64,000 nucleotides of DNA from Cryptosporangium arvum DSM 44712 (GTDB taxonomy: Bacteria > Actinomycetota > Actinomycetes > Mycobacteriales > Cryptosporangiaceae), in assembly GCF_000585375.1 (NCBI RefSeq), contig NZ_KK073874.1, forward strand, positions 4,681,251 to 4,745,250, read 5' to 3'. How positions within the stretch are numbered: the stretch's first letter is position 1; the number at the start of each line of letters is the position of its first letter. Below the pieces are notes generated by a model. That model did not search any database and was not told the origin of the DNA. It saw only the letters and a program-made list of their open reading frames with translations. The position numbers and the translations under genes are program-made. Positions 25,278-32,970 of the stretch are shown here, piece by piece.

Positions 25278-25323
25278 GAATGCGCATACCGTGTCGCAAC
25301 GCCGCGCTGGCTTGACTGCCCCC

Positions 25324-26271
25324 ATGAGCCGAATCGCGATATACGGGTGCGGGCCGGACGAGGCGGATGCGTTCCGGGCGATGGCGCCCCGGTTCGGGGT
25401 CGAGCCGATCGTCATCGAGGCGCCGGTCGGTGCGGGGAACAGTGGGCTGGCGGCCGGGAGCCGGTGCGTCAGCGTCGATCACCGGACGCGGCTCACCGCG
25501 CCCGTGCTCCGGGCCCTGAGCCGCGCCGGTGTCGGGTACGTGTCGACGCGCAGTGTCGGGGTCGACCACATCGACACCGGGTTCGCCGCGCGGGCCGGGA
25601 TCGTGGTCGGCACGGTGCCGTACTCGCCCGACAGCGTGGCCGACTACACGCTGATGCTGATGTTGATGGCCGTGCGGAACGCGAAAGCCATGGTGCTGCG
25701 GGCGGAGGTGCACGACTACCGGCTGAACGACGTGCGCGGGCGGGAACTGCGCGACCTCACGATCGGGGTGGTCGGCACCGGGCGGATCGGCTCGGCGGTG
25801 ATCACCCGGCTGAGCGGCTTCGGTGCCCGGATCCTCGCCCACGACGTGGCCCGCGACGACTCGGTTCCGCTCGACGACCTGCTGCGCGAGAGCGACCTGG
25901 TGACGCTGCACGTGCCGCTCACCGCCGCGACCCGGCACCTGCTGGATCGGGCGCGTCTCGACCGCTGCAAACCGGGCGTGATCCTGGTCAACACCGCGCG
26001 CGGTGCGCTGCTCGACACCGAGGCGTTGCTCGCCGCGCTGGAGAGCGGCCGGGTCGCCGGTGCCGCGCTCGACGTCGTCGACGGGGAGGACGGCATTTTC
26101 TCCGAGGACCGCCGCGACACCCCGATCGGGAACAAGCCACTGCTGCGCCTGCAGGAACTGCCGACCGTGGTCGTCAGCCCGCACACCGCCTACTACACCG
26201 ACCACGGTCTGCGCGACGTCGTCGAGAACACCCTTGTCAACTGCCGGAACTTCGAAAGCGGGGAGCAGTGA
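25324..26271 (+). CDS. vanH: D-lactate dehydrogenase VanH
   Basis: A 315-residue D-2-hydroxyacid dehydrogenase that reduces pyruvate to D-lactate for resistant cell-wall precursors. The N-terminus IAIYGCGPDEADAF and SRSVGVDHID-like segment (TRSVGVDHID) match the VanH group. GTGRIG at 151-156 binds NAD(H), and the catalytic Arg226 (NTARG), Glu255 (DGEDG) and His287 (SPHTAYY) are present. It is first in vanHAX, and its stop overlaps the ligase GTG by 4 bp. Expression is expected to be induced by glycopeptides through VanS/VanR at 27876-29619. The ATG is chosen by homology to known VanH starts, since no clear ribosome site is seen. Confidence 0.95.
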   Translation: MSRIAIYGCGPDEADAFRAMAPRFGVEPIVIEAPVGAGNSGLAAGSRCVSVDHRTRLTAPVLRALSRAGVGYVSTRSVGVDHIDTGFAARAGIVVGTVPYSPDSVADYTLMLMLMAVRNAKAMVLRAEVHDYRLNDVRGRELRDLTIGVVGTGRIGSAVITRLSGFGARILAHDVARDDSVPLDDLLRESDLVTLHVPLTAATRHLLDRARLDRCKPGVILVNTARGALLDTEALLAALESGRVAGAALDVVDGEDGIFSEDRRDTPIGNKPLLRLQELPTVVVSPHTAYYTDHGLRDVVENTLVNCRNFESGEQ

Positions 26272-27278
26272 AGGTCGGAATTCTCTTCGGGGGCGCCTCG
26301 GAGGAACACGCCGTGTCGGTCAAGTCCGCGCGGGAGGTCGCGAAACATCTCGACCCGGCGAAGTACGAGCCGGTCTGGGTCCGGATCACGCCGGACGGCG
26401 CCTGGCGGTGGTGCGACGGGCCCGACGGGGACGACCGTGGCCCGGCCGTGCTCTCCCCGGACCGCGGCGACCACGGGATCCTCGTCGGCGGGCGCGACCC
26501 GGTCCGGCTCGACCCGGTCCGGCTCGACGTGGTGCTGCCGGTGCTGCACGGCCGGTTCGGCGAGGACGGCGCGATCCAGGGCCTGCTGGAGCTCTCCGGC
26601 ATCCCCTACGCCGGCTGCGACGTGCCGAGCTCCGCGCTCGCCATGGACAAATCCCTCGCGTACACGATCGCCCGCGCCGAGGGGATCGCCACCCCGGACT
26701 TCCGGGTGCTCACCGACGACGAGAAGCTCGACGGGCTCACGTACCCGGTGTTCGTGAAGCCGGCCCGGTCCGGGTCGTCGTTCGGCGTCAGCAAGGTGGA
26801 GCATCCCGGCGAGCTGCCCGACGCGGTGCGTGCCGCCCGGCGGTTCGACCCCAAGGTGCTCGTCGAGGAAGCCGTCGCCGGCCGTGAGGTGGGGTGCGCG
26901 GTGCTGGGGAACGACCCCGACCTGATCGTCGGGGAGGTGGACCGGGTCGCGTTGACGCACGGGTTCTTCCGGATCCATCAGGAGGCGACACCCGAGACCG
27001 GGTCCGAGAACTCGGCATTCGTCGTCCCCGCCGACATCTCCGACGTGTCCCGGGCGCTGGTCCGGCAGACCGCGACCACCCTGTACCGCGCGTTCGGCTG
27101 CCGGGGCCTGGCCCGCGTCGACCTGTTCCTGACCGACGCCGGCACGGTCGTCCTCAACGAGGTCAACACGCTGCCCGGCCTGACCTCCTACAGCCGCTAC
27201 CCGCGCATGATGGCCGCCGCCGGGGTACCGCTGCCGGTGGTGCTCGACCGGCTGATCGCGCTGGCGCTGGGCCGATGA
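26268..27278 (+). CDS. vanA: D-alanine--D-lactate ligase (VanA type)
   Basis: A 336-residue ATP-grasp ligase that makes D-Ala-D-Lac, replacing the vancomycin target D-Ala-D-Ala. The omega-loop reads FFRIHQEATPETGSEN; the His in RIHQE (residue 237) corresponds to the His that gives VanA depsipeptide specificity, where D-Ala-D-Ala ligases carry the Lys-Tyr pair. The C-terminal CRGLARVDLF and NEVNTLPGLTSYSRYPRMM segments match VanA closely. A GGGGAG ribosome site precedes the GTG, which overlaps the vanH stop; its own stop overlaps vanX by ATGA. A 15-bp tandem duplication gives DPVRLDPVRLD near residue 77. Confidence 0.95.
   Translation: MKVGILFGGASEEHAVSVKSAREVAKHLDPAKYEPVWVRITPDGAWRWCDGPDGDDRGPAVLSPDRGDHGILVGGRDPVRLDPVRLDVVLPVLHGRFGEDGAIQGLLELSGIPYAGCDVPSSALAMDKSLAYTIARAEGIATPDFRVLTDDEKLDGLTYPVFVKPARSGSSFGVSKVEHPGELPDAVRAARRFDPKVLVEEAVAGREVGCAVLGNDPDLIVGEVDRVALTHGFFRIHQEATPETGSENSAFVVPADISDVSRALVRQTATTLYRAFGCRGLARVDLFLTDAGTVVLNEVNTLPGLTSYSRYPRMMAAAGVPLPVVLDRLIALALGR
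26496..26525 (+). repeat. 15-bp tandem duplication inside vanA
   Basis: GACCCGGTCCGGCTC is repeated twice head to tail, in frame, encoding DPVRL twice. It lies just before the LPVLHG strand of the ligase, in a surface loop where family length varies. The reading frame is kept. Confidence 0.9.
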
Positions 27279-27907
27279 GCGACCGGTTCGTGTTCGTCGA
27301 CGAGTTCGTCCCCGGCGTCCGCTGGGACGCCAAGTACGCCACCTGGGACAACTTCACCGGCACACCGCTCGACGGGTACCTGGCCAATCGCATCGTCGGG
27401 ACGACCGCGCTGTGCGCCGGGCTCGAACGGGCCCGGGCGGAGGCCGAGTCGTACGGGTTCGGGCTCCTGCTCTGGGACGGCTACCGCCCCCAGCGCGCGG
27501 TCGACGCGTTCCTGCGCTGGTCGGAGAAGCCGGAGGACGGCCGGACGAAGCAGCGGCACTACCCGAACATCGCGCGCGGGGAGATGTTCACGCGGGGCTA
27601 CGTCGCCGCCCGGTCCGGGCACAGCCGCGGCGGCACCGTCGACCTGACGCTGTTCCACCGGGCCGGCGGGGAGCTCGCCGCGATGGGCGGCGACCACGAC
27701 CTGATGGACACGATCTCGCACCACGGGGCCGACGGGATCACCGCGACCGAGGCGACCAACCGCCTGCTGCTCCGGTCGATCATGGAGGCCTGCGGGTTCC
27801 GCGCCTACGAGAACGAGTGGTGGCACTACACGCTCGTCGACGAACCGTATCCGGACACCTATTTCGACTTCCCGATCACGGTCGGTCGCGCGGTAGCCGG
27901 ACCGTGA
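27275..27907 (+). CDS. vanX: D-Ala-D-Ala dipeptidase VanX
   Basis: A 210-residue zinc dipeptidase that destroys D-Ala-D-Ala so that only D-Ala-D-Lac enters peptidoglycan. The zinc ligands His116 and Asp123 (SGHSRGGTVD), His184 and the catalytic Glu181 (ENEWWH), and Arg71 (GYRPQ), fall at the same residue numbers as in enterococcal VanX. It is the last gene of vanHAX; the ATG overlaps the vanA stop. Its last 32 bp overlap the 3' end of the convergent vanS. Confidence 0.96.
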   Translation: MSDRFVFVDEFVPGVRWDAKYATWDNFTGTPLDGYLANRIVGTTALCAGLERARAEAESYGFGLLLWDGYRPQRAVDAFLRWSEKPEDGRTKQRHYPNIARGEMFTRGYVAARSGHSRGGTVDLTLFHRAGGELAAMGGDHDLMDTISHHGADGITATEATNRLLLRSIMEACGFRAYENEWWHYTLVDEPYPDTYFDFPITVGRAVAGP

Positions 27908-28967
27908 CGCGCAGGCCGCCGCCGTCGCGGGGTTCGAGCCCGAGTGTTCCGTCGTGGGCCTGCGCGATGCTCTTCACGATGGCCAGCCCCAGGCCGACGC
28001 CGGCCTGGTCGGAGCGGACCCGTGCGGTGCCGCGGGTGAAGCGTTCGGCGAACGTGGCGACCCGCTCCGCGGCGAGCGGCTCGCCGGTGTTCTCCACCGT
28101 GAGCACGGCGCACCCGTCGTCGGCGGCCGTGTGCAGGAGCACCGTGCCGTCCCCCGGGCGGTTGTGGACGATCGCGTTGTGCAGCAGGTTCGTGGTCAGC
28201 TGCAGCAACAGCGCGGGCGAGCCGCGGGTGGGCGTCACGTCCCCGGTCGTCACCACGCGCACCCCGTGCTTCTCCGCGAGCGGCAGGAGCGTCTCGCTCG
28301 CTTCCTCGGTGAGCAGCGACAGGTCGACCGCGGCCCGGGGGAACGCGCGCTGGTCGGCCCGGCTGAGCAGCAGCAACGCCTCGGTGAGCTCGATCGCCCT
28401 GGCGTTGACGTCACGCAGGCGCCCGTCGAGTTCCCCGGCCGGCCGCTCAGGGTCGTCGCGGGCGACGTCGAGCAGGGTCCGCATGATCGCCAGCGGCGTG
28501 CGCAACTCGTGGGACGCGTTGGCGGCGAACCGCTGCTGTTCGGCGACGTCGGCCTCGATCCGGGCGAGCATCGCGTCGAAGCTGTCGGCGAGCTCCCGGA
28601 ACTCGTCCGCTCGGCCCTCCAGCGCGATGCGGTGCGAGAGCGACCCGCTCGCCGCCCGGCGGGTCGCCTCGGTGATCCGGTCCAGCGGGGCGAGCATGCG
28701 CCCGGCCAGGACCCACCCGCCGATCAGGCCGAAGACCAGGAGGAACACCATCACCTGAGCGGCCCGGGGGAAGAACGCGACCTGTAGCGCGTAGCGGGTG
28801 GGGCTCATCAGCGCCCGGTGGTCGTGGACGCCCTCCGGCGGGTTGGGCACGTAGCGCAGCAGGAACACCCACACCGCGCCGAGCAGCAGCACGCCGACCA
28901 CCATCAGGAACCCGACGTAGCTGAGGGTGAGCTTCAGCCGGACGCTCAGCCCGGGTCTCCTAGGCAT
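27876..28967 (-). CDS. vanS: Sensor histidine kinase VanS
   Basis: A 363-residue membrane kinase of the actinomycete VanS type. Two membrane segments (about 10-38 and 68-90) flank a short outside loop of about 30 residues, followed by a HAMP linker (about 91-145). The phospho-accepting His153 lies in ASHELRTPL, and the ATPase domain follows with NLLHNAIVHN (N box) and GVGLGLAIV (G box). It should sense glycopeptide and phosphorylate VanR. The ATG overlaps the vanR stop by 8 bp, so vanR-vanS form an operon running towards vanHAX. Confidence 0.93.
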   Translation of the reverse strand: MPRRPGLSVRLKLTLSYVGFLMVVGVLLLGAVWVFLLRYVPNPPEGVHDHRALMSPTRYALQVAFFPRAAQVMVFLLVFGLIGGWVLAGRMLAPLDRITEATRRAASGSLSHRIALEGRADEFRELADSFDAMLARIEADVAEQQRFAANASHELRTPLAIMRTLLDVARDDPERPAGELDGRLRDVNARAIELTEALLLLSRADQRAFPRAAVDLSLLTEEASETLLPLAEKHGVRVVTTGDVTPTRGSPALLLQLTTNLLHNAIVHNRPGDGTVLLHTAADDGCAVLTVENTGEPLAAERVATFAERFTRGTARVRSDQAGVGLGLAIVKSIAQAHDGTLGLEPRDGGGLRVTVRLPRDRP

Positions 28968-29619
28968 CGATGCGGTAGCCGACGCCGGGCACGGTCGTGA
29001 TCACCCACGGCTCGCCGAGGCGTTTGCGCAGCGCCGAGACCGTGATGCGCACCGCGTTCGTGAAGGGGTCGGCGTTCTCGTCCCAGGCCCGCTCGAGCAG
29101 GTGCTCGGCGCTGACGACGCCGCCCTCGGCGGCGAGGAGGACCTCGAGGACGGCGAACTGCTTACGGGTGAGCGCGACGTACCGGCCGTCGCGGTGGACC
29201 TCGCGCCGGAACGGGTCCAGGCGCAGACCCGCGAGCTCGCGCACCGGCGGCCGGCGGTACGCGCGGCGGCGGTCGAGCGCACGCAGCCGCAGCACCAGCT
29301 CGCGGAGCTCGAACGGCTTCGTGAGGTAGTCGTCGGCGCCGAGCGCGAAGCCCGACGTCTTGTCGTCGAGCCGGTCGGCCGCGGTGAGCATCAGGATCGG
29401 GGTGCCGCGGCCGGAGGCCACGATGTGCTCGGCGATCTCGTCGCCGGAGGGGCCGGGCACGTCGCGGTCGAGCACGGCGATGTCGTAGTGGTTGACGTCG
29501 AGCAGCGCCAGCGCGGTGTCGCCGTCCCCGGCGACGTCGGCGGCGATCGCCGCCAGCCGCAGCCCGTCGCGGATGGCGTCGGCCAGGTAGGGCTCGTCCT
29601 CGACCACCAGTACACGCAT
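28960..29619 (-). CDS. vanR: Response regulator VanR
   Basis: A 219-residue OmpR/PhoB-family response regulator. The receiver domain has the acidic pair near residues 8-9, phospho-acceptor Asp51 (AVLDRDVPG) and Lys101 (LTKPFE). The C-terminal winged helix ends in TTVPGVGYRID. It is expected to activate vanHAX and possibly its own promoter when phosphorylated by VanS. A GGGAG ribosome site precedes the ATG, and a TATCG direct repeat lies 25 bp upstream. It is separated from vanHAX by vanS and read in the opposite direction. Confidence 0.93.
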   Translation of the reverse strand: MRVLVVEDEPYLADAIRDGLRLAAIAADVAGDGDTALALLDVNHYDIAVLDRDVPGPSGDEIAEHIVASGRGTPILMLTAADRLDDKTSGFALGADDYLTKPFELRELVLRLRALDRRRAYRRPPVRELAGLRLDPFRREVHRDGRYVALTRKQFAVLEVLLAAEGGVVSAEHLLERAWDENADPFTNAVRITVSALRKRLGEPWVITTVPGVGYRIDA

Positions 29620-29643
29620 GCTCCCAAACTACGAGCCGGTGCC

Positions 29644-29659
29644 TATCGTTCGTGTATCG
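29644..29659 (-). promoter_or_regulatory. Candidate VanR box upstream of vanR
   Basis: On the plus strand TATCG at 29644 and again at 29655 are 11 bp apart; read in the gene direction this is CGATACACGAA followed by CGATAGGCACC. The spacing suits tandem binding by an OmpR-type regulator, and the pattern resembles the site before vanH. Very short motifs such as this can arise by chance. Confidence 0.3.
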
Positions 29660-29713
29660 AGAGCTCGGAGAGCAGGTCGCCGGCGTCGTCGACCCGGCGG
29701 CCGCACCTCGCGG

Positions 29714-30646
29714 TCACGGCGTGGGTGACGTGAAACGGCGCCGGTAGGACGTCGGGGTGGTGGCGTAGGCGGCGACGAAGTTCTGGCGGAACGTCACGAC
29801 GCTGCCGAACCCGCACGCGCGGGCGATCCGCTCGACCGGCCAGGGGGTGGCCTCGAGGAGCCGGCGGGCCTCGTCCAGCCGGCGGGCGAGGAGCCAGCGG
29901 GCCGGGGTCGCACCGGTCACCTCGGCGAAGCGCCGGGTGAGGTTCCGGCGGCTCATCCCGGCGTGGCCGGCCAGGTCGTCGAGGCTGAGCGTGCGGTCGA
30001 GGTGGGCCAGGGCCCAGTCGATCGTCGCGCCGAGTTGCCCCACCCCGCCGGGCTCGGGGATCGGCCGGTCGACGTACTGCGCCTGGCCGCCGTCGCGGTG
30101 CGGCGCGACGACCAGGTGCCGGGCGACGGTCGACGCCGTGACCGAACCCAGGTGGGTGCGCAGCACGTGCAGGCAGGCGTCGATCGCCGACGCGGTCCCG
30201 GCCGAGGTGAGCACGTCGCCGTGGTCGAGGTAGAGCGCGGACGCGTTGACCTCGATCGCGGGGCGCCGCCGGGCGAGCTCGGGGCCGGCCGACCAGTGCG
30301 TGACCGCCGTGCGGCCGTCGAGCAACCCGCTGTCGGCGACCGGGAAGGCGCCCAGGCACAGCCCGGCGATCCGGGTCCCGCGGGCGTGGGCGTCGCGGAC
30401 CAGCGTGACCAGGGCGTCGTCGGCCGGGCGTAGATCGGTGTGCCAGGACGGGAGGACGAGCAGGTCGGAGCCCGCCACCACGTCCGGCCCGGCGACGTCG
30501 CCGATCGTGACGCCGTCCGCGGTGCGGATCCGGTGCCCGTCCGACGTCCAGACCGTCGTGTCCCAGCCCACCTCGCCGAACACGAGCAGCGGCGCCGCGA
30601 GGTGGAACATCGTGATGCCGTCGAAGGCGTGGACCGCGATCCTCAT
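29714..30646 (-). CDS. GlxA-type AraC-family regulator (DJ-1/PfpI plus HTH)
   Basis: A 310-residue transcription regulator. The N-terminal 165 residues form a DJ-1/PfpI-like sensing domain beginning RIAVHAFDGITMFHLAAPL with the GLCLGAFPVADSGLL nucleophile-elbow region. The C-terminal about 100 residues form two AraC helix-turn-helix units, including SRRNLTRRFAEVTG and ARACGFGSVVTFRQNF. It is divergent from the isochorismatase-family hydrolase 100 bp away, a common pairing, and probably controls it. The ligand is unknown. Confidence 0.9.
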   Translation of the reverse strand: MRIAVHAFDGITMFHLAAPLLVFGEVGWDTTVWTSDGHRIRTADGVTIGDVAGPDVVAGSDLLVLPSWHTDLRPADDALVTLVRDAHARGTRIAGLCLGAFPVADSGLLDGRTAVTHWSAGPELARRRPAIEVNASALYLDHGDVLTSAGTASAIDACLHVLRTHLGSVTASTVARHLVVAPHRDGGQAQYVDRPIPEPGGVGQLGATIDWALAHLDRTLSLDDLAGHAGMSRRNLTRRFAEVTGATPARWLLARRLDEARRLLEATPWPVERIARACGFGSVVTFRQNFVAAYATTPTSYRRRFTSPTP

Positions 30647-30746
30647 TCTGGCCCGATCTCATCGATGGTGGTCTTTCGTGCCACTCACGGTACCGGCCCG
30701 GCCGGACGCACGATCGGGACATCACCGACCGAGAGGGAGCTGTGCC

Positions 30747-31370
30747 ATGCGACGAGCGTTGATCGTGGTCGACGTCCAGCAGGAGTACTTCGACGGCGCG
30801 TTGCCGATCCAGTACCCGCCGCGGGAGGAGTCGCTGGCGAACATCGTCCGCGCGCTCGACGTCGCCGCGCAGCACTCGCTGCCGACCGTCGTCGTGCAGC
30901 ACGAGTACCCCGAGGGCGCACCGGTCTTCGCCGCCGGGTCGGCGGGCTGGGCCCTGCACCCCGACGTGGAGAAGCGGGCCGACCCGGCGTGGAAGCGGGT
31001 CACGAAGAGCAACTCGAGCGTCTTCGCCGGCACCGACGTCGCCGCGTGGCTGGCCGAGCAGCAGGTCGACACGATCACGATCGTGGGGTTCATGACGAAC
31101 AACTGCGACCTCGCGACCGCGGTGTCCGCCGAGGAACTCGGGCTGACCGCGGAGGTGCTGTCCGACGCGACCGGCGCCATTCACCTGTCGAACGCGGCCG
31201 GCAGCGTCTCGGCCCGGCAGCTGCACGAGACGCTGCTGGTGCTGCTCGACTCCAACCTCGCGTCGGTGGCGACGATCGAGGACTGGGTGGCGGCGGTGGA
31301 GAACGGCGAGGCGCTGCCGGCCACGGATCTCGGCGGCTCGGCCGCCCGGGGCCGCGAGACCTTCGCCTGA
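30747..31370 (+). CDS. Isochorismatase-family cysteine hydrolase
   Basis: A 207-residue cytosolic hydrolase of the isochorismatase/nicotinamidase family. The catalytic set is visible: Asp in VVDVQQEYF near residue 9, a Lys in RVTKSNSSVF, and the nucleophilic Cys in VGFMTNNCDLAT. Family members cleave amide, vinyl-ether or carbamate bonds. A GAGAGGGAG ribosome site precedes the ATG. It is divergent from the GlxA-type regulator and probably forms its target. The substrate is not determined. Confidence 0.88.
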   Translation: MRRALIVVDVQQEYFDGALPIQYPPREESLANIVRALDVAAQHSLPTVVVQHEYPEGAPVFAAGSAGWALHPDVEKRADPAWKRVTKSNSSVFAGTDVAAWLAEQQVDTITIVGFMTNNCDLATAVSAEELGLTAEVLSDATGAIHLSNAAGSVSARQLHETLLVLLDSNLASVATIEDWVAAVENGEALPATDLGGSAARGRETFA

Positions 31371-31401
31371 CGCCCGCGCGGCGGCAGCGGCCGACGGGGC
31401 C

Positions 31402-31950
31402 TCAAGCCGGGCTGACACCCGCGATCGTCAGCCGCAGCAGGCGGCGGGCCTCGGCGGCGCGGTCCGGGTGGTGCTCAGTGGCCAGCGCGATGCCGGTCAC
31501 CAGGTGGAGCAGGTCGCCGATCGTGACCCCGGGCGTCAGCGTCTCCGCGGCGCGGCGCACCAGCGGGTCCCCGGCCCGGGTGAGCCGCGCGGTGGCGCAG
31601 TGGTCGTGGGGTTCGTCCGGGTCGGCGACCGGGTCACGGTTGAGGGCCTCGGCCACGCCCCGGGTGGTGGCGGCGAACGTCAGCACGGCGTCGAGCCAGT
31701 CGACGAGCGCGGCGCGGGGCTCCGGCTCGTCGGCCAGCTCACGCGCCCGCGCGGCCAGCGCGTCGATCCGGCTGCGGAAGACCGCCTCGAGCAGGGCGTG
31801 GCGGGTCGGGAAGTGCCGCCGGACCGTGCCCGAGCCGACCCCGGCGGTGCGGGCGATCTGCTCCAGCGACGCGTCCGCGCCCTCGTCGGCGACGGCGCGC
31901 ACGGCCACCTCCAGGAGCAACGCGTAGTTGCGTCGAGCGTCGGCGCGCAC
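31402..31950 (-). CDS. TetR-family transcriptional regulator
   Basis: A 182-residue repressor-type regulator. The N-terminal helix-turn-helix reads ASLEQIARTAGVGSGTVRRHFPTRHALLEAVF; the C-terminal domain is helical and ligand-binding in this family. A GGGAGGG ribosome site favours the GTG at 31950 (7 bp spacing) over the GTG at 31956. It is divergent from the NmrA-like gene with two matching GC-rich inverted repeats in between, a classical autoregulated repressor/target layout. Confidence 0.9.
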   Translation of the reverse strand: MRADARRNYALLLEVAVRAVADEGADASLEQIARTAGVGSGTVRRHFPTRHALLEAVFRSRIDALAARARELADEPEPRAALVDWLDAVLTFAATTRGVAEALNRDPVADPDEPHDHCATARLTRAGDPLVRRAAETLTPGVTIGDLLHLVTGIALATEHHPDRAAEARRLLRLTIAGVSPA

Positions 31951-31974
31951 GGGCACCCCTCCCGGTTGCTAAGT

Positions 31975-32025
31975 GGCGGACCCCGCCGTATGTTAGCCGA
32001 GAGGAAACGGCGGGCCCCGCCGTTT
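31975..32025. promoter_or_regulatory. Two copies of an operator-like inverted repeat between tetR-type gene and nmrA-like gene
   Basis: GGCGG-x-CCCCGCCGT occurs at 31975-31989 and 32009-32023. The second copy sits inside a perfect 21-base inverted repeat, AAACGGCGGG and CCCGCCGTTT around one C (32005-32025). The first is flanked by GCTAA and TTAGC. These are probable binding sites of the adjacent TetR-family protein, covering both promoters. Confidence 0.6.
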
Positions 32026-32052
32026 AACCGTGGATCCCGAAGGAGGAGCGCG

Positions 32053-32970
32053 ATGTCCGCTCCCGTTCTTGTCGTCGGCGCCACCGGGCAGCAGGGTGGC
32101 GCGTCCGCGCGGGCCCTGCTCGCGGCCGGTGTCGGAGTGCGTGCGCTGGTGCGCGACCCGGCGAAGGCACCGGCGCTCGCCGCGCTCGGGGCCGAGCCGG
32201 TGGTCGGCGACCTGCGTGACCGCGACTCGCTGGCCGCCGCGGTGGCCGGCGTCCGGGCGGTGTTCTCGATCCAGATGGCCGAGGTGAAGGACGGCGCCTA
32301 CGACTTCGCCGGCGAACTGCGGCAGGCCGGGAACCTGATCGACGCCGCCAGGGCCGCGGACGTCGCGCAGTTCGTGCACACGTCGGTGTCGGGGTCGGAC
32401 CGGCTGCGTGCCGCGCCCGGCTACGAGACCGGCCGGTGGTCCCCGATGGAGCCCTACTACGCCGCCAAGACCGGGATCGAGAACCGGGTGCGCGAGGCCG
32501 GGTTCCGGTACTGGACGCTGGTGAAGCCGGCCTTCTTCATGGAGAACTTCCTGCCCTCGGCGCGGTACCTGCTGCCGCGCGGCGTCGAGGGCGGCCTCGC
32601 GACCGTGCTGCGTCCGGCGACCCGTCTGTCGCTGGTGGCGGTCGACGACATCGGGGCGACGGTGGCCGCCGCGATCGCCGACCCGCGGCGGTTCCACGGT
32701 GTCGAGCTGGAGCTGGCGAGCGACTACCGGTCGATGACCGAGATCGCCGCGGCGCTGTCCCGGGCGACCGGCGTGCCGATCACCGCGCCGGACCTGACCG
32801 AGGCCGAGGCCCTGGCCGCCGGGATGCCGCCGTACGCCGGGCTCTCGCACGAGCTGCTGAACGTCGCCGGCCAGCCCGCGCGCCCCGAGTTCGCCCGCGC
32901 GCTAGGAATCCCGCTCACCACGTTCGACGCGTGGGCCGGCGAGCGCATGGCGGCGGCGGACGCGGCGTAG
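32053..32970 (+). CDS. NmrA-like NAD(P)-binding oxidoreductase/sensor
   Basis: A 305-residue atypical SDR of the NmrA/HSCARG group. The glycine-rich motif VVGATGQQGGASARALL binds NAD(P), and FVHTSVSGSD and YAAKTGIE occupy the places of the SDR active-site segments. Members act as NADP sensors or quinone and ketone reductases. An AAGGAGGA ribosome site precedes the ATG. It is the likely target of the divergent TetR regulator through the repeats at 31975-32025. Its last 69 bp overlap the convergent DedA gene. Confidence 0.85.
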   Translation: MSAPVLVVGATGQQGGASARALLAAGVGVRALVRDPAKAPALAALGAEPVVGDLRDRDSLAAAVAGVRAVFSIQMAEVKDGAYDFAGELRQAGNLIDAARAADVAQFVHTSVSGSDRLRAAPGYETGRWSPMEPYYAAKTGIENRVREAGFRYWTLVKPAFFMENFLPSARYLLPRGVEGGLATVLRPATRLSLVAVDDIGATVAAAIADPRRFHGVELELASDYRSMTEIAAALSRATGVPITAPDLTEAEALAAGMPPYAGLSHELLNVAGQPARPEFARALGIPLTTFDAWAGERMAAADAA

